34,995 bases of DNA from Candidatus Bipolaricaulota bacterium (GCA_026390345.1 JAPLGD010000039.1:1-34995); one strand, 5' to 3'. Positions 6,749 through 15,748 are shown, counted from the first letter of the stretch. The notes: generated from the sequence alone by a model not told the origin. A program made the numbers and translations.

Positions 6749-7822
6749 ATGACGAACGAGGAGCGATTCGTGTCCATGGCCGTCGCGTTCGATGCTGCCC
6801 TAGACCAGTGCCCGAGCCGGGTGCACGAGCAGGCGTACGCGCTCGCAGGTCGGGGCGTAGTCCTGCGCATCGTCGGGGACCGCCTCGCGGAGCGGGTGAC
6901 TCCGGCGCTCGGTCATCTTGCGGATCCCGGAACAGAAGCGGTCCGAACCGAATTGCGCGTTGACCTGTGGGACGAGGCGGAGACCGACGTCGCGCCGGAC
7001 ATCGACCTGCGGCCCGATCCGCTCGGGGTGTCGTCACAGTACAACGCTTCAACCGACGGACGGTTCGTCACGAGTGTCCTCCAGTTCTCGCAGAGCGGCA
7101 TCGATCGCGAGGTGGCGCACATTGTCGGGGCCGTCCAAGACGCGCGGCGGATGACGTTGTATGAGGTCGGCCGTCCGCTCCACGTCCCGCTCAGCCTGTG
7201 GTTCACCGATCGGTCGACCCCTCTCGTTCACGCGGGGTTCGTCGCTGACAAGGACGCAGGCGTCCTCCTGATTGGCGAGAGCGGAGCGGGGAAGACTACG
7301 TCGACCCTCGCGTGTCTTCAGTCCGGCTGGGGATACCTGTCCGACGATCTTGCCGCGCTGGAGACTCGTGATGATGGGACGGCCTGGGGACACAGCGTGT
7401 ACGCATCGGCGTTTGTCGACGGTGGGACGATCGCCCGCGTGGGCAGTGTCTCCGGGATGCTCGTGGACGGGGCGTATCCCTACGAGGACAAGCAGCTGCT
7501 CATTCTTCCCGCCGGGGCGGACGGTCCGCTGCGGATGCGCGCTCGGATTCGTGCGGTGGCTCTGCTTCGGATCTCAACGTCGCCCGCGACACGGTTTCAT
7601 CCGCTGCGGCAGGGAGAGGCTCTTCTCGAGATGCTTCGAGACGGCCTCCAGATTGGCGTGCTCCATCCGGGACGAGCCGGTCTTCAATGCCTGGCCGACT
7701 TGGCAGAGCGGGTCCCGGCGTACCGTGTCGACGTGGGAACAGAGGCCGCCGGAATTCCCGCGGCGTTGCGCACCATGCTTGCCAACGCGGAACGTCCCTC
7801 GCATGTGGAGGAACCCAGATGA
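6749..7822 (+). CDS. HPr kinase-like P-loop protein 1
   Basis: A 357-residue protein whose C-terminal half resembles HprK-related kinases: Walker A GESGAGKTT at 176-184 followed by a helix, and YLSDDLAAL (SDD 198-200) where HprK-type kinases keep the acidic metal/catalytic residues. The N-terminal 150 residues form the poorly conserved domain usual for this group and show no catalytic motif of their own. Relatives beside PqqD-like genes are thought to phosphorylate peptides or proteins rather than HPr; no ptsH is nearby. GGAGGGG precedes the ATG by about 9 nt. The 3' end overlaps the second kinase-like gene by 4 nt (ATGA). Kinase activity is likely; the substrate is inferred. Confidence 0.82.
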   Translation: MTNEERFVSMAVAFDAALDQCPSRVHEQAYALAGRGVVLRIVGDRLAERVTPALGHLADPGTEAVRTELRVDLWDEAETDVAPDIDLRPDPLGVSSQYNASTDGRFVTSVLQFSQSGIDREVAHIVGAVQDARRMTLYEVGRPLHVPLSLWFTDRSTPLVHAGFVADKDAGVLLIGESGAGKTTSTLACLQSGWGYLSDDLAALETRDDGTAWGHSVYASAFVDGGTIARVGSVSGMLVDGAYPYEDKQLLILPAGADGPLRMRARIRAVALLRISTSPATRFHPLRQGEALLEMLRDGLQIGVLHPGRAGLQCLADLAERVPAYRVDVGTEAAGIPAALRTMLANAERPSHVEEPR

Positions 7823-8916
7823 CCCGGCCGATCGCGTTTCGCGGACCTCGTTCAACGTGGCACGGCGGCCCCGAAGCGCGCCTCGCCGAAATGAAGGCGG
7901 GGTTCGCGCAGGCACGTGATCGGCGGCCGGACGAATTCGTCGAGACCTGGGTCGTCCTTGCTGGGATGTCGGTCCGATTGCAGGTCGTGGGGCGGGACCT
8001 TGCGGACGCGCTAGGGATGGCACTCCGCCACCTGGTCGTTGCGAGAGGGGACGGACGGGTGCCGGACCTCGCGATCGCGGCGTGGGACGAGCGCATCTCC
8101 GAAATCGCCGCTCCGGCTGACGCTGGTTCTCTCTGGACGACCGACGAAGGTGGCGTCATCCTCGGCGACGCGGAGGATCGGACTGTGGGACACATCCGCG
8201 ACGGAGTGGAGCTCTGGCTCGAGCGCGACGCGGCGGGCCTGTGGGGCAGCGCCCGGGATGGGACGAACATCGGGCTCCAGAACCGCGGGAAGCCCTTCCA
8301 CGCGCCTCTGCTCGTCTGGCACGCAGATCACGACGTTCCCGTCATGCACGGCGCGCTGGTCGGGTGTGACGGGGCGGGACTTCTGCTGGTCGGGCAAGGT
8401 GGAACCGGGAAGACGACCGCGGCCATGGCCTGCTTCCTCGATGGGTTCGACTTCCTCGGCGACGACTACATCGCGATCGAAGAACCCGCAACGAGGACGT
8501 ATGTTGGGCACAGTCTGTACGATTCCGTATGGTTGACCCGCGATGGGGAGGCCCGCCTGCCAGGCCTCGCGCAATACGCGGAGCCTCCGATACCGACAGG
8601 GGCTCCCAAGCGGCTCGTTCATGCCGCGGCGGTCCACCCGGAGAGAACCCCGCGAGCGGTACGCATCCGCGGCGTTGTCTGTACAGCGTTGGCGGACGGA
8701 GCTGCGCCGGCGATCTCACCCACTACAGGAGCGAAGGCACTGCTCGCCATGGCTCCGACGTCGACGTTGCGGCTTCCCGTCACGGGGGCCCGGTTGATGG
8801 ACCGTATGGCGGCGGTTGCGGAGACCCTGCCGTGCTACGAGTTGCGCGTGGGCGGCGACCTGGCTTCCCTGCCCGGCTTGCTGCGGGGCGTGCTCGAATC
8901 GGGGGATCGGACGTGA
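7819..8916 (+). CDS. HPr kinase-like P-loop protein 2
   Basis: A second, clearly different HprK-like protein of 365 residues. Walker A is GQGGTGKTT (192-200) and the acidic motif FLGDDY (GDD 214-216). NRGKPFHAPLLVWHADHDVPVMHGALVGC before the P-loop matches the layout of the first copy (GRPLHVPLSLWFTD...VHAGFVA), so the two are distant paralogs with the same domain order. GTGGAGG lies about 7 nt before the ATG, and both ends overlap their neighbours (ATGA and GTGA), so all three proteins should be made in step. Two kinases could modify different residues or substrates, or form a heteromer. Both nucleotide sites look intact. Confidence 0.82.
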   Translation: MTRPIAFRGPRSTWHGGPEARLAEMKAGFAQARDRRPDEFVETWVVLAGMSVRLQVVGRDLADALGMALRHLVVARGDGRVPDLAIAAWDERISEIAAPADAGSLWTTDEGGVILGDAEDRTVGHIRDGVELWLERDAAGLWGSARDGTNIGLQNRGKPFHAPLLVWHADHDVPVMHGALVGCDGAGLLLVGQGGTGKTTAAMACFLDGFDFLGDDYIAIEEPATRTYVGHSLYDSVWLTRDGEARLPGLAQYAEPPIPTGAPKRLVHAAAVHPERTPRAVRIRGVVCTALADGAAPAISPTTGAKALLAMAPTSTLRLPVTGARLMDRMAAVAETLPCYELRVGGDLASLPGLLRGVLESGDRT

Positions 8917-11279
8917 GACGTGCGAAGCAGGACCCGGGTCGTGAGCCGACGCTCTCCGACACGCTGTCCGTCCTCCTGCCGGACGCGCGCGATACCGAGC
9001 TTCTGCGCGCCGCGCTGGCCCCCGGATCCGAAGGGCGGGATAGCTGGGTTCGCTGGCGGGAGGGCGTCCACGACGTGAGGTCGGCGCTCGCCGAAGGGCG
9101 CCCGGTGCTTGCGCATCTGCTCCCGCTCCTCCACGCCAACACGCGGCGCAACGGCGCGGAGGTGGACGAAGAGTTTCGTCTTGCCATGGCGGTCGCGACC
9201 CTGCAAGAGGAGCGCCGCGTGGAGTCCGTGTTCGAGATCCTTGCCGATGCGCTGGAGATCCTGAAAGCGGCGGGGGTCGACGCGACAGTTCTCAAGGGGA
9301 CTGCGCTGGCAGCGTCTGTGTACCCTGCTAAGGCGCTCCGGCACTGCCACGACATCGATCTCCTTGTTTCGTCAGACCGGCTCGCCCATGCAGAAGAGGC
9401 CTTGATCCAATCGGGCCGATACCGCTCTTTGGAGAAGGATCCATCGGGTTCGGATCGGCGCGTCGTGCACGCATCGGGCCTTCCTCTTGAACTCCACAGC
9501 CGGTTGCTCCGCTTCTCCTCCGACAAGCAGGCCGAGGAGGCCGTCCTCGTACGGCGTCAGGCGCAGCGGAGTGGTGGTCAGGCGTTTTCGATCCTGCCCT
9601 CGGGCGACGCGCTATGGCATGTCTGGGGGCACGCGGCGTCGGGCGGAAACCGGGGCACGCTGCAGTGGGTTGCAGACGCTTGGCACCTCATTGGGCGATT
9701 CACCCCGGCCGACTGGGAAGCGTTCCGCGCCGGCGTCTGCGAGATGGGACAGGCTCTCCCGGCGTACGTTTGCCTGCGGTATCTGTCTCGGACGTTGGGC
9801 GCGAAGGTGCCGGACTCAGAGCTTCGCTTTCTGCAGGGCGCAGCGCAGCACGTCGGACGACGAGCGCGGGACAGAGCCCTCGCCGGCGCCTTGCACGGCG
9901 GCCGAACAAGCCTTCACGACCTCCGAGCTGCTACACGAAGCGTTCGCTCCCGCCTGTCCTTCATCCGATGGCGAGTTCTTCCCTCGCGGGACTACCTCGC
10001 CACGATCTATCCTGAGAGCAGCCGCCTAGGGTTGTGGGCGCTCTACCTAAAGCGGATTCTGAACTACGCTTTCCGGCCGATCCGGCACGCGGCGCGTCGA
10101 CGGAGATCCGGGGTCTTGCCCCGACGTCCGTGGATGCCTACGGAGCGCCAGGCGCTCCTCGTACGGGCCGCCCTTCTCAACGGAGAGCCGGCAATCGACG
10201 CGTGGAGCCGATGGAAGGCGGCCGGCGACGTCGAGCATATCGATGACGGGTCATCGGCCCTGCTGCCTCTGGTTTACCGAAACCTCGCCGATCTCGGGGT
10301 GAGCGATCCTATGGTCAAGCGCGCTCAGCAAGCCTATAAGATCACGTGGCTCGAGAATGAGCGACGGTTCCGTGAGATCGCTGGCCTTCTCGAGGCGCTC
10401 AACGCCGCGGGAATCGAGACGATGCTCCTGAAAGGCGCTGCCCTCGCGCTCCTCTACTACCGAGATCTCGGGCTTCGTTCCATGGGCGATGTCGATCTTC
10501 TCGTGCGTCCAGAGCGAGTACGCGACGCAGTCGCCCTCCTACAGACCCGCGGATTCCGCGTGCTGCGGCACTCCGCAAGCGTGCTGACGGACGTTCACCT
10601 GCTCTCGCGAAAGGCCATCAACCTCGCCTCGGAGACCGTACCGAAGCTCGATCTCCACTGGCGAGTCATGCGAGAGATCCGTTCGGAAAGCGAAGAAGCA
10701 GCGTTCTGGGAGTCCGCGACGCCAGTCGCTCTCTGCGGCGTGCCAACCCGAGCGATGAATGCGGCAGATCAGGTCCTTCACGTCTGCGTCCACGAAGCGC
10801 GGTGGTGCCCGTCTCCCCTTCCTCGTTGGATGACGGACGTCGCGGTGATCCTCCGAGAGACGGGGAGCGCGTTTGATGCGGCTCGACTCGTAGAGCGCGC
10901 ACGTTGCCTCGAGTTGGTCAGTCCAGTGAAGGAGGCACTCGAATGCCTCGCGGCGAACGTTCCTGCCGTGGTGCCCGTTGAGCTTGTGCGTGCCTTTGGC
11001 GAGGTTTCTCCGACGCGACGGGACGAGCGCGAGTACGCCGTGCGCTGCCGCAGGTCTGGAGCTCTTGGAATCCTACGGGATGAGTACGTCATCTACCGGG
11101 ACACGACGCGCGGTCAGAGCGCAGTCCGGCGATGGCTCGGCTTCTCCCGGTACCTCCAGGCTTTGTGGGGACTTAGCGGTCTCTGGCAGGTCGCAGCGCA
11201 CGCTGTGGCCTGGAGATGGCGTGCCATCTCCAGGAGCAACGTGGGAAGCGGCGAACGGCCGCACCGCAGACGGAACTGA
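8913..11279 (+). CDS. double-domain nucleotidyltransferase (NTP_transf_5-like, fused tandem)
   Basis: A 788-residue protein made of two copies of the family-5 nucleotidyltransferase-like domain. Domain 1 (about 15-400) has VLKGTALA at 126-133 and HDIDLLV with DID 147-149; domain 2 (about 408-788) has LLKGAALA at 505-512 and GDVDLLV with DVD 526-528. Both also keep the LLPLL/LLPLVYRNL segment typical of the N-terminal part, so neither half is truncated. Members normally have one such domain, about 350-400 residues. The GTG start overlaps the kinase stop (GTGA). In lasso-peptide clusters a protein of this family acts after the HprK-like kinase to decorate the phosphorylated peptide, which suggests a similar order here. 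Substrate unknown. Confidence 0.83.
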   Translation: MRRAKQDPGREPTLSDTLSVLLPDARDTELLRAALAPGSEGRDSWVRWREGVHDVRSALAEGRPVLAHLLPLLHANTRRNGAEVDEEFRLAMAVATLQEERRVESVFEILADALEILKAAGVDATVLKGTALAASVYPAKALRHCHDIDLLVSSDRLAHAEEALIQSGRYRSLEKDPSGSDRRVVHASGLPLELHSRLLRFSSDKQAEEAVLVRRQAQRSGGQAFSILPSGDALWHVWGHAASGGNRGTLQWVADAWHLIGRFTPADWEAFRAGVCEMGQALPAYVCLRYLSRTLGAKVPDSELRFLQGAAQHVGRRARDRALAGALHGGRTSLHDLRAATRSVRSRLSFIRWRVLPSRDYLATIYPESSRLGLWALYLKRILNYAFRPIRHAARRRRSGVLPRRPWMPTERQALLVRAALLNGEPAIDAWSRWKAAGDVEHIDDGSSALLPLVYRNLADLGVSDPMVKRAQQAYKITWLENERRFREIAGLLEALNAAGIETMLLKGAALALLYYRDLGLRSMGDVDLLVRPERVRDAVALLQTRGFRVLRHSASVLTDVHLLSRKAINLASETVPKLDLHWRVMREIRSESEEAAFWESATPVALCGVPTRAMNAADQVLHVCVHEARWCPSPLPRWMTDVAVILRETGSAFDAARLVERARCLELVSPVKEALECLAANVPAVVPVELVRAFGEVSPTRRDEREYAVRCRRSGALGILRDEYVIYRDTTRGQSAVRRWLGFSRYLQALWGLSGLWQVAAHAVAWRWRAISRSNVGSGERPHRRRN

Positions 11280-11394
11280 CGGTTCTCCGACCGCGTTTCG
11301 AACCCTTCCGAAGACTGCACATCTCGAACTACGCCGCGGCGGTGGCTTCGAAGAGTTCGCTAACAGGAACTCCGGGTGGGCCCGGCTAGGGCGA

Positions 11395-12630
11395 CTAGGT
11401 GAGCTCCTTCGCCGGCTTCCCTCGTTCGGCCAGAGGTCGCCACGCGATGAGCGCGAGCGCCGCGATGAGCGCCATTCCCGCGCCGAAGTAGAACGGAGAT
11501 GGAGCCCCGAATCGGTCCCACAGAGCTCCGGCGAGGATCGAGGCAGGAAGTCCGATGACGCCGATGACGGTGTTGTAGATGCCGTAGGCTGTGCCGCGTG
11601 ATTCGACGGGGACCAGATCCGCGACGAGAGCGCGGGCCGTGCCGTAGGCCGTTCCGTAGTAGGCCCCGTAGAGCATGTACAACACCCACATCGTCCACTG
11701 CGCGTGGGCGACGGCGATGCCGAAGTAGATCGCCGCATAGAGCAGCCAACCGCCGACGATCAGCCTCTTGCGCGGAATGCGGTCGGACAAGGCCCCGGCT
11801 GGAGCCGCGATCAGCGTGTCCGTAAGGTTGAAGACGACGAGCATCCCGAGGATGCCGAGCAGATTCGCCCCGAGCGAGCGTGCGCGCAGGATGATGAACG
11901 CATCGGCCGAGTTGCCGAGTTGGAACAGCGCGACGATGACGAGGAAGAGGAAGAACGGACGCCCGAGGGATTGCTTCGTGGCCGCTCGATCTGGCTTTGG
12001 GAGCGAGACGTCGCGCGCTCCGATGGCGAGTGCGAGGACCGAGAGAGCGGCGGGGACGATGCTGATGATCACGATGATCGAGAACGTGTGGGCCTGCAGG
12101 TCGGCGGCTGCGCCCTGCGTGAACCAGACGGCGAGCATCGCGACGACGATGCCGAGCATCGTTCCGCCGGCATCCGCCGCCCGCTGGAAGCCGAACGCGA
12201 TTCCGTGCTTCTCTCTCTTGACCGAGTCGGCGACGAGTGCGTCGCGCGGCGCGGCGCGGACCCCTTTTCCGACGCGGTCGACCCAGCGTGAAAGAGCGAC
12301 CGTCATCCAGGAGTTCGCAAAGAGGAAGACGGGGCGGACCGCGGCGGAGATCCCGTAGCCGAGCACGGCTAGCCACTTCCGTTTCCCGAGGCGGTCGGAC
12401 CACCAACCGGATACGACGCGCAGGAGGGACGCCGTCGACTCTGCTCCACCTTCGATCAGGCCGATGAAGGTTGGCTTCACCCCGAGCACGCTCGAGAGGA
12501 AGAGCGGAAGGACGGTCAGGACCATCTCCGACGACGCGTCCATCAGGAAGCTCGTGATGGAGAGCGTCCAGATGTTCCTCGGAAGGCGGCGGGATTTCTC
12601 ACGGACGGTGTGACCCAGGCGGGGAGTCAT
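11395..12630 (-). CDS. MFS transporter
   Basis: About 411 residues with twelve predicted hydrophobic segments. RNIWTLSITSFLMDASSEMV opens helix 1, and GWWSDRLGKRKW between helices 2 and 3 is the standard MFS loop (GxxxDRxGRR). SDRIPRKRL repeats this in the second half. It is an inner-membrane secondary carrier, probably proton-driven export; the substrate cannot be told. The ATG was chosen because the protein then starts shortly before helix 1; the frame stays open far upstream, and no good ribosome binding site precedes this codon. It runs towards the nucleotidyltransferase gene from the other side and is not part of that cluster. Confidence 0.82.
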   Translation of the reverse strand: MTPRLGHTVREKSRRLPRNIWTLSITSFLMDASSEMVLTVLPLFLSSVLGVKPTFIGLIEGGAESTASLLRVVSGWWSDRLGKRKWLAVLGYGISAAVRPVFLFANSWMTVALSRWVDRVGKGVRAAPRDALVADSVKREKHGIAFGFQRAADAGGTMLGIVVAMLAVWFTQGAAADLQAHTFSIIVIISIVPAALSVLALAIGARDVSLPKPDRAATKQSLGRPFFLFLVIVALFQLGNSADAFIILRARSLGANLLGILGMLVVFNLTDTLIAAPAGALSDRIPRKRLIVGGWLLYAAIYFGIAVAHAQWTMWVLYMLYGAYYGTAYGTARALVADLVPVESRGTAYGIYNTVIGVIGLPASILAGALWDRFGAPSPFYFGAGMALIAALALIAWRPLAERGKPAKELT

Positions 12631-12931
12631 GAGGAAGGAAACGGAGCCCCTCGATCCGTGGGCTCGCTTCGGGTCGGCCTTGGCCAAGCAGTCGTCATGT
12701 CGAGATCCAGTCTGAGGACATGATACCCCGCCGCTCGCCAGTGGTCCCTTCGGAGGAAGCTCTGCGTGTCGTAGAGCCCACCTGCTAAAACGGCGGGCGG
12801 CCTGCGCGGCTTCTGCGGTTGTCCGATTGGGTTGGGCCGAACGTCGCGGCTTCGCGTCGCCAACTTCAGTTGAACTGACTCGGCGAGCTGCTATAGTGAC
12901 TCCATACCTCACTGGAGAGACGGTACGGATC
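12631..12931. other. intergenic region between divergent MFS and PiT genes
   Basis: About 300 bases with no gene I can support. The right part holds the promoter for the phosphate permease. Near 12797-12823 is a GCGCGGCTTCTGCGGTTGT phrase that resembles one at about 17424-17442. An open minus-strand frame (12627-12863) is extended and rich in Arg and Pro, and I cannot match it to a family. Confidence 0.4.
12870..12897 (+). promoter_or_regulatory. sigma70-type promoter for PiT-DUF47 genes
   Basis: TTGAAC (12870-12875), a 16-nt spacer and TATAGT (12892-12897). Transcription would start near 12904, giving a leader of about 28 nt before the ATG of the permease. No PHO-box-like repeat was evident by eye. 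Confidence 0.65.
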
Positions 12932-13864
12932 ATGTGGACGATTACGGCTGTTGTCTTCATGGGCTGGGCACTGGGCGCTGACGCCGCCGCCAGCGTGTTC
13001 GGTCCGGCCGTTGGAAGCGGTGCTATGCGCTTCTGGACCGCGGCGGTCCTCGCCTCGCTCCTTATTCTCGTGGGAGCGATGACCGTTGGGAGTCGCGGCT
13101 TCGAGGTCTACGAGGCCCTCGGGAGCCAGACGCTCTTGTCGGCATTCCTCGTGACGCTCGCTGCCGGACTGACGGTCGCGCTGATGTCCGTTCTCGGACT
13201 CCCGGTGTCGAGCGCACAGGCCGTGGTTGGAGCCATTCTGGGCGTGGGGTTTGTTTCGGGAGGAGTCTCGGTGGCGCCCCTCGCGAAAATCGGCGTGTCG
13301 TGGGTTCTGACGCCGATCGGTGCCCTCGTCGCGGCGTATGTTCCGTACAAGCTCCTTGTCCTCTTTCCACAGGCGCTCCCAAGCCGGCTCGTCAGTCGAA
13401 CCGGCGTGATCCGCGTCGGTCTTGTGCTGGTGACCGGCTACAGCGCGTACGCCTTCGGCGCCAACAACGTGGCCAACGTCACCGGTGTCTTTGTGTCAAG
13501 CGGTCTCCTGTCCCCGGGAATGGGTGCGCTGATTGGCGCGTTTGCGATCGGTCTGGGTATTCTCACCTTCAGCCGCCGCGTGATCGAGACGGTGGGGAGC
13601 CACCTCGTGTCGCTCGATGCGGTGACGGCGCTGATCGTGATCCTCGCGGAGGCGATCACGCTCAACGTCTACGCCGTGATCGGCGTTCCGGTCTCGGCCT
13701 CGCAGGCAGTGGTTGGGGCCGTAGTCGGGATTGGACTCGTCAAGGGCGTGAAGACGATCGACGGCCGCGTCCTCTTGCGCGTCCTGTTTGGATGGGTGGG
13801 GACTCCGACGATTGCCGGGCTCCTCTCGGCAGGGCTGGTTCTGGGGGTGCGCCTTGTGGCGTAG
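12932..13864 (+). CDS. PiT-family inorganic phosphate permease
   Basis: A 310-residue membrane protein with the inverted-repeat layout of PiT carriers. GADAAASVFGPAVGSGAM in the first half and FGANNVANVTGVFV in the second correspond to the paired GANDVANxxG signatures, and LPVSSAQAVVGAILGVG and VPVSASQAVVGAVVGIG are the matching second motifs. It imports phosphate (or metal-phosphate) with H+ or Na+. The length fits the short bacterial/archaeal form. GGAGAG lies a little far upstream (about 12 nt). The next gene encodes a DUF47/PhoU-like protein 31 nt downstream, the usual Pit accessory partner, which supports the assignment. Confidence 0.9.
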   Translation: MWTITAVVFMGWALGADAAASVFGPAVGSGAMRFWTAAVLASLLILVGAMTVGSRGFEVYEALGSQTLLSAFLVTLAAGLTVALMSVLGLPVSSAQAVVGAILGVGFVSGGVSVAPLAKIGVSWVLTPIGALVAAYVPYKLLVLFPQALPSRLVSRTGVIRVGLVLVTGYSAYAFGANNVANVTGVFVSSGLLSPGMGALIGAFAIGLGILTFSRRVIETVGSHLVSLDAVTALIVILAEAITLNVYAVIGVPVSASQAVVGAVVGIGLVKGVKTIDGRVLLRVLFGWVGTPTIAGLLSAGLVLGVRLVA

Positions 13865-13895
13865 GCGGCGCGGGTGCCGCCGCGGGGGTGGTTCG

Positions 13896-14546
13896 ATGTT
13901 CGGGTTCTGGAAGCGCGGAGAACAGGTCAACGACCTCATTCTCAGGCACCTTGCTCACGTGCGACAGGCGATGTCCCTGTGCGGTGATGCCACGCGCGCC
14001 TACTTCGTGGAGAAGGATGTCGAGAAGGCGAGGCGGCTCATGGTGGAGACCCACAAAGCTGAGAGCCTCGCCGACGACGTCCGCCGTGAGGTCGAGAAGA
14101 CCTTGGTCCAGGGAGCCCTGCTTGCTTCATCTCGGCGTCAGCTCCTGCTGATTGTTGATGGCATCGACACGCTCGCGAACGCCGCGCAAGGAACGCTCCA
14201 CTACTTAGTCAACCAGTCCGTGGACGTTCCGCAGGAAGTGCAGCCGTTCGCCCTGAGAATCCTTGAGGAGAGCGAGACCCTGTTCGAGGACGTCGACTGC
14301 GGCATCCGCTCGTTGCTCGCGGGGGACGCCAAGACATCTCTTGACTGCGCCGAGCGCATCGATCGGCACGAAAGCGCCGTCGACCGCCTCGATGCCGAGG
14401 CGACGCGGACGCTGTTCGCACTCGACATCGAGCTCGCCCGGAAGATGCACGTTCGCGGGTACTTCACCCTTCTCGCCCTGATCTCGGACCGGGCCGAAGA
14501 CCTCGCCGATCAGGTGGCCCTCGTCGCCGCCGAACGGGCTCTGTAG
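13896..14546 (+). CDS. DUF47 / PhoU-like Pit accessory protein
   Basis: 216 residues, almost all helical, starting MFGFWKRGEQVNDLILRHLA. Pairs of acidic helices such as HKAESLADDVRREVEK, FEDVDCGIRSL, ERIDRHESAVDRLDAEA and ISDRAEDLADQV carry the ExxxDxxxxE/D metal-binding pattern of PhoU/DUF47 proteins. These cytosolic proteins sit next to pit genes and are thought to regulate phosphate uptake. A GGGGTGG element is about 5 nt before the ATG, and it probably shares the permease promoter. The gene runs tail-to-tail with the MFS gene that follows, with only 20 nt between stops and no clear hairpin. Confidence 0.88.
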   Translation: MFGFWKRGEQVNDLILRHLAHVRQAMSLCGDATRAYFVEKDVEKARRLMVETHKAESLADDVRREVEKTLVQGALLASSRRQLLLIVDGIDTLANAAQGTLHYLVNQSVDVPQEVQPFALRILEESETLFEDVDCGIRSLLAGDAKTSLDCAERIDRHESAVDRLDAEATRTLFALDIELARKMHVRGYFTLLALISDRAEDLADQVALVAAERAL

Positions 14547-14566
14547 CTCCCGCTCTTCAGGGTCTT

Positions 14567-15748
14567 CTACGCTCTGCGGTCGTCCGATGTCGTGCCTTGC
14601 TTCCGTTGTTGCGCGAGGTACCCCAGCGTTCCTGCGAAGGCGACGATGAGCAATCCAGCGGTGACCGCAGGGACGGCCATTGGACCCGAAACGGAGAGGA
14701 GTCGGCCCGTAAGCCACGGGAAGGTCATGCTCCCTAAGCACGAGGCAACGATGATCGTTGACACGAATTGTGCCGAGGGCGTGCGGCCGCGGTTGAAGAG
14801 GATCATGGTTGTTGGGTAGATCGACGCGATCGCGGCACAGACCCCCGCGGCACCGATCCACATGGCCCAACCGACGCCAGGGAGGACGAGAAGCGGCACG
14901 ACGAAGAGAAGGCTCGCGGCGTAGTCGACGAGGAGGATCCGAGACGGCGTGACCCGACGGGCGATGACGACACCGACCAAGCGGAACAGGCTGAATGCCG
15001 CCCACGAGGCTCCGGAGACGTTCGTTGCCGCCGACGCCCCGGCGTGGCTGTTGACGAACGTGTAGAGCCAGCTCGTGAAGACGGCCTCCGCACCACCGTA
15101 CAAGAAGGAGATCGCCGTCGGCAGGGCGGAGATGCGAGCCGCCGGAGCGTCGGCGTGTTGGCCTGCTGGGCTCTGGCGCGGAGGAGGTGGGACACGGAAC
15201 AGCACGAAGGCCACCGGGACGGGGACGACGGCCAGCATCCAGTACGTCCACGACAGCGGTGCCGTCGGCGTTGCCACGGCGGCGACAAGGAACGGAGCGG
15301 CCAAAGCTCCGAGTCCATACGAGAAGTGGAGCGCGTTCAGGTACGGGGCCGCGCCCTCGCCGTAGCGCCGCAAGAGGAGCGTGTTCGTCCCGACGTCGAG
15401 CGTCGCCAGCATGCATCCCATAGCGACCATGATCGGGAGGAGCGATCCGAGGGACCGCGCAATCGGAACGAGGGCGAGGGCGATCCCAGCGCCGAGGAGA
15501 GCCACGGCGATCCCACGATGGGCATTCCGCCGCTCGATCCGACGCCCGGCTCCGACGGCGCCGATGAGGTAGCCGAACGAGCGCGCCGAGAGCGCCACGC
15601 CGATCGTCGAGAGCTCGACCCCTGTCTGGGCGGCCAGCGGCGCGAGCGTGGGCCCCACCGATCCGCCGACGAGGCCGATCAGGCCGACGGAAGCGAAGTA
15701 CGAGGCGGTGGTGAGAATCCTCCCGCGGCGGTCGTCGGGCGAAGGCAT
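14567..15748 (-). CDS. MFS transporter, NaGLT1/MFSD4-like sugar carrier group
   Basis: 393 residues with about twelve hydrophobic helices. LATLDVGTNTLLLRRYGEGAA followed by PYLNALHFSYGLGALAAPFL strongly recalls the Na+-dependent glucose transporter 1 (MFSD4) group, where DxGxNxLL and NALHFxFGxGALxxP are conserved. It is therefore probably a sugar or sugar-like solute carrier in the inner membrane. The ATG lies 20 nt after the stop of glyS on the same strand and has no strong ribosome binding site, so it may be cotranscribed with glyS. The frame stays open upstream across glyS, but that is an out-of-frame read of the synthetase gene. Confidence 0.83.
   Translation of the reverse strand: MPSPDDRRGRILTTASYFASVGLIGLVGGSVGPTLAPLAAQTGVELSTIGVALSARSFGYLIGAVGAGRRIERRNAHRGIAVALLGAGIALALVPIARSLGSLLPIMVAMGCMLATLDVGTNTLLLRRYGEGAAPYLNALHFSYGLGALAAPFLVAAVATPTAPLSWTYWMLAVVPVPVAFVLFRVPPPPRQSPAGQHADAPAARISALPTAISFLYGGAEAVFTSWLYTFVNSHAGASAATNVSGASWAAFSLFRLVGVVIARRVTPSRILLVDYAASLLFVVPLLVLPGVGWAMWIGAAGVCAAIASIYPTTMILFNRGRTPSAQFVSTIIVASCLGSMTFPWLTGRLLSVSGPMAVPAVTAGLLIVAFAGTLGYLAQQRKQGTTSDDRRA

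Noticed and set aside
11280-11394. A possible terminator between the nucleotidyltransferase and MFS genes (CGAACT / AGTTCG).
   Set aside because: Only a 6-bp stem with a long loop and no T-run.
12627-12863. A 78-codon minus-strand frame upstream of the MFS gene.
   Set aside because: No family match, no ribosome binding site, and it covers the dispersed-phrase region.
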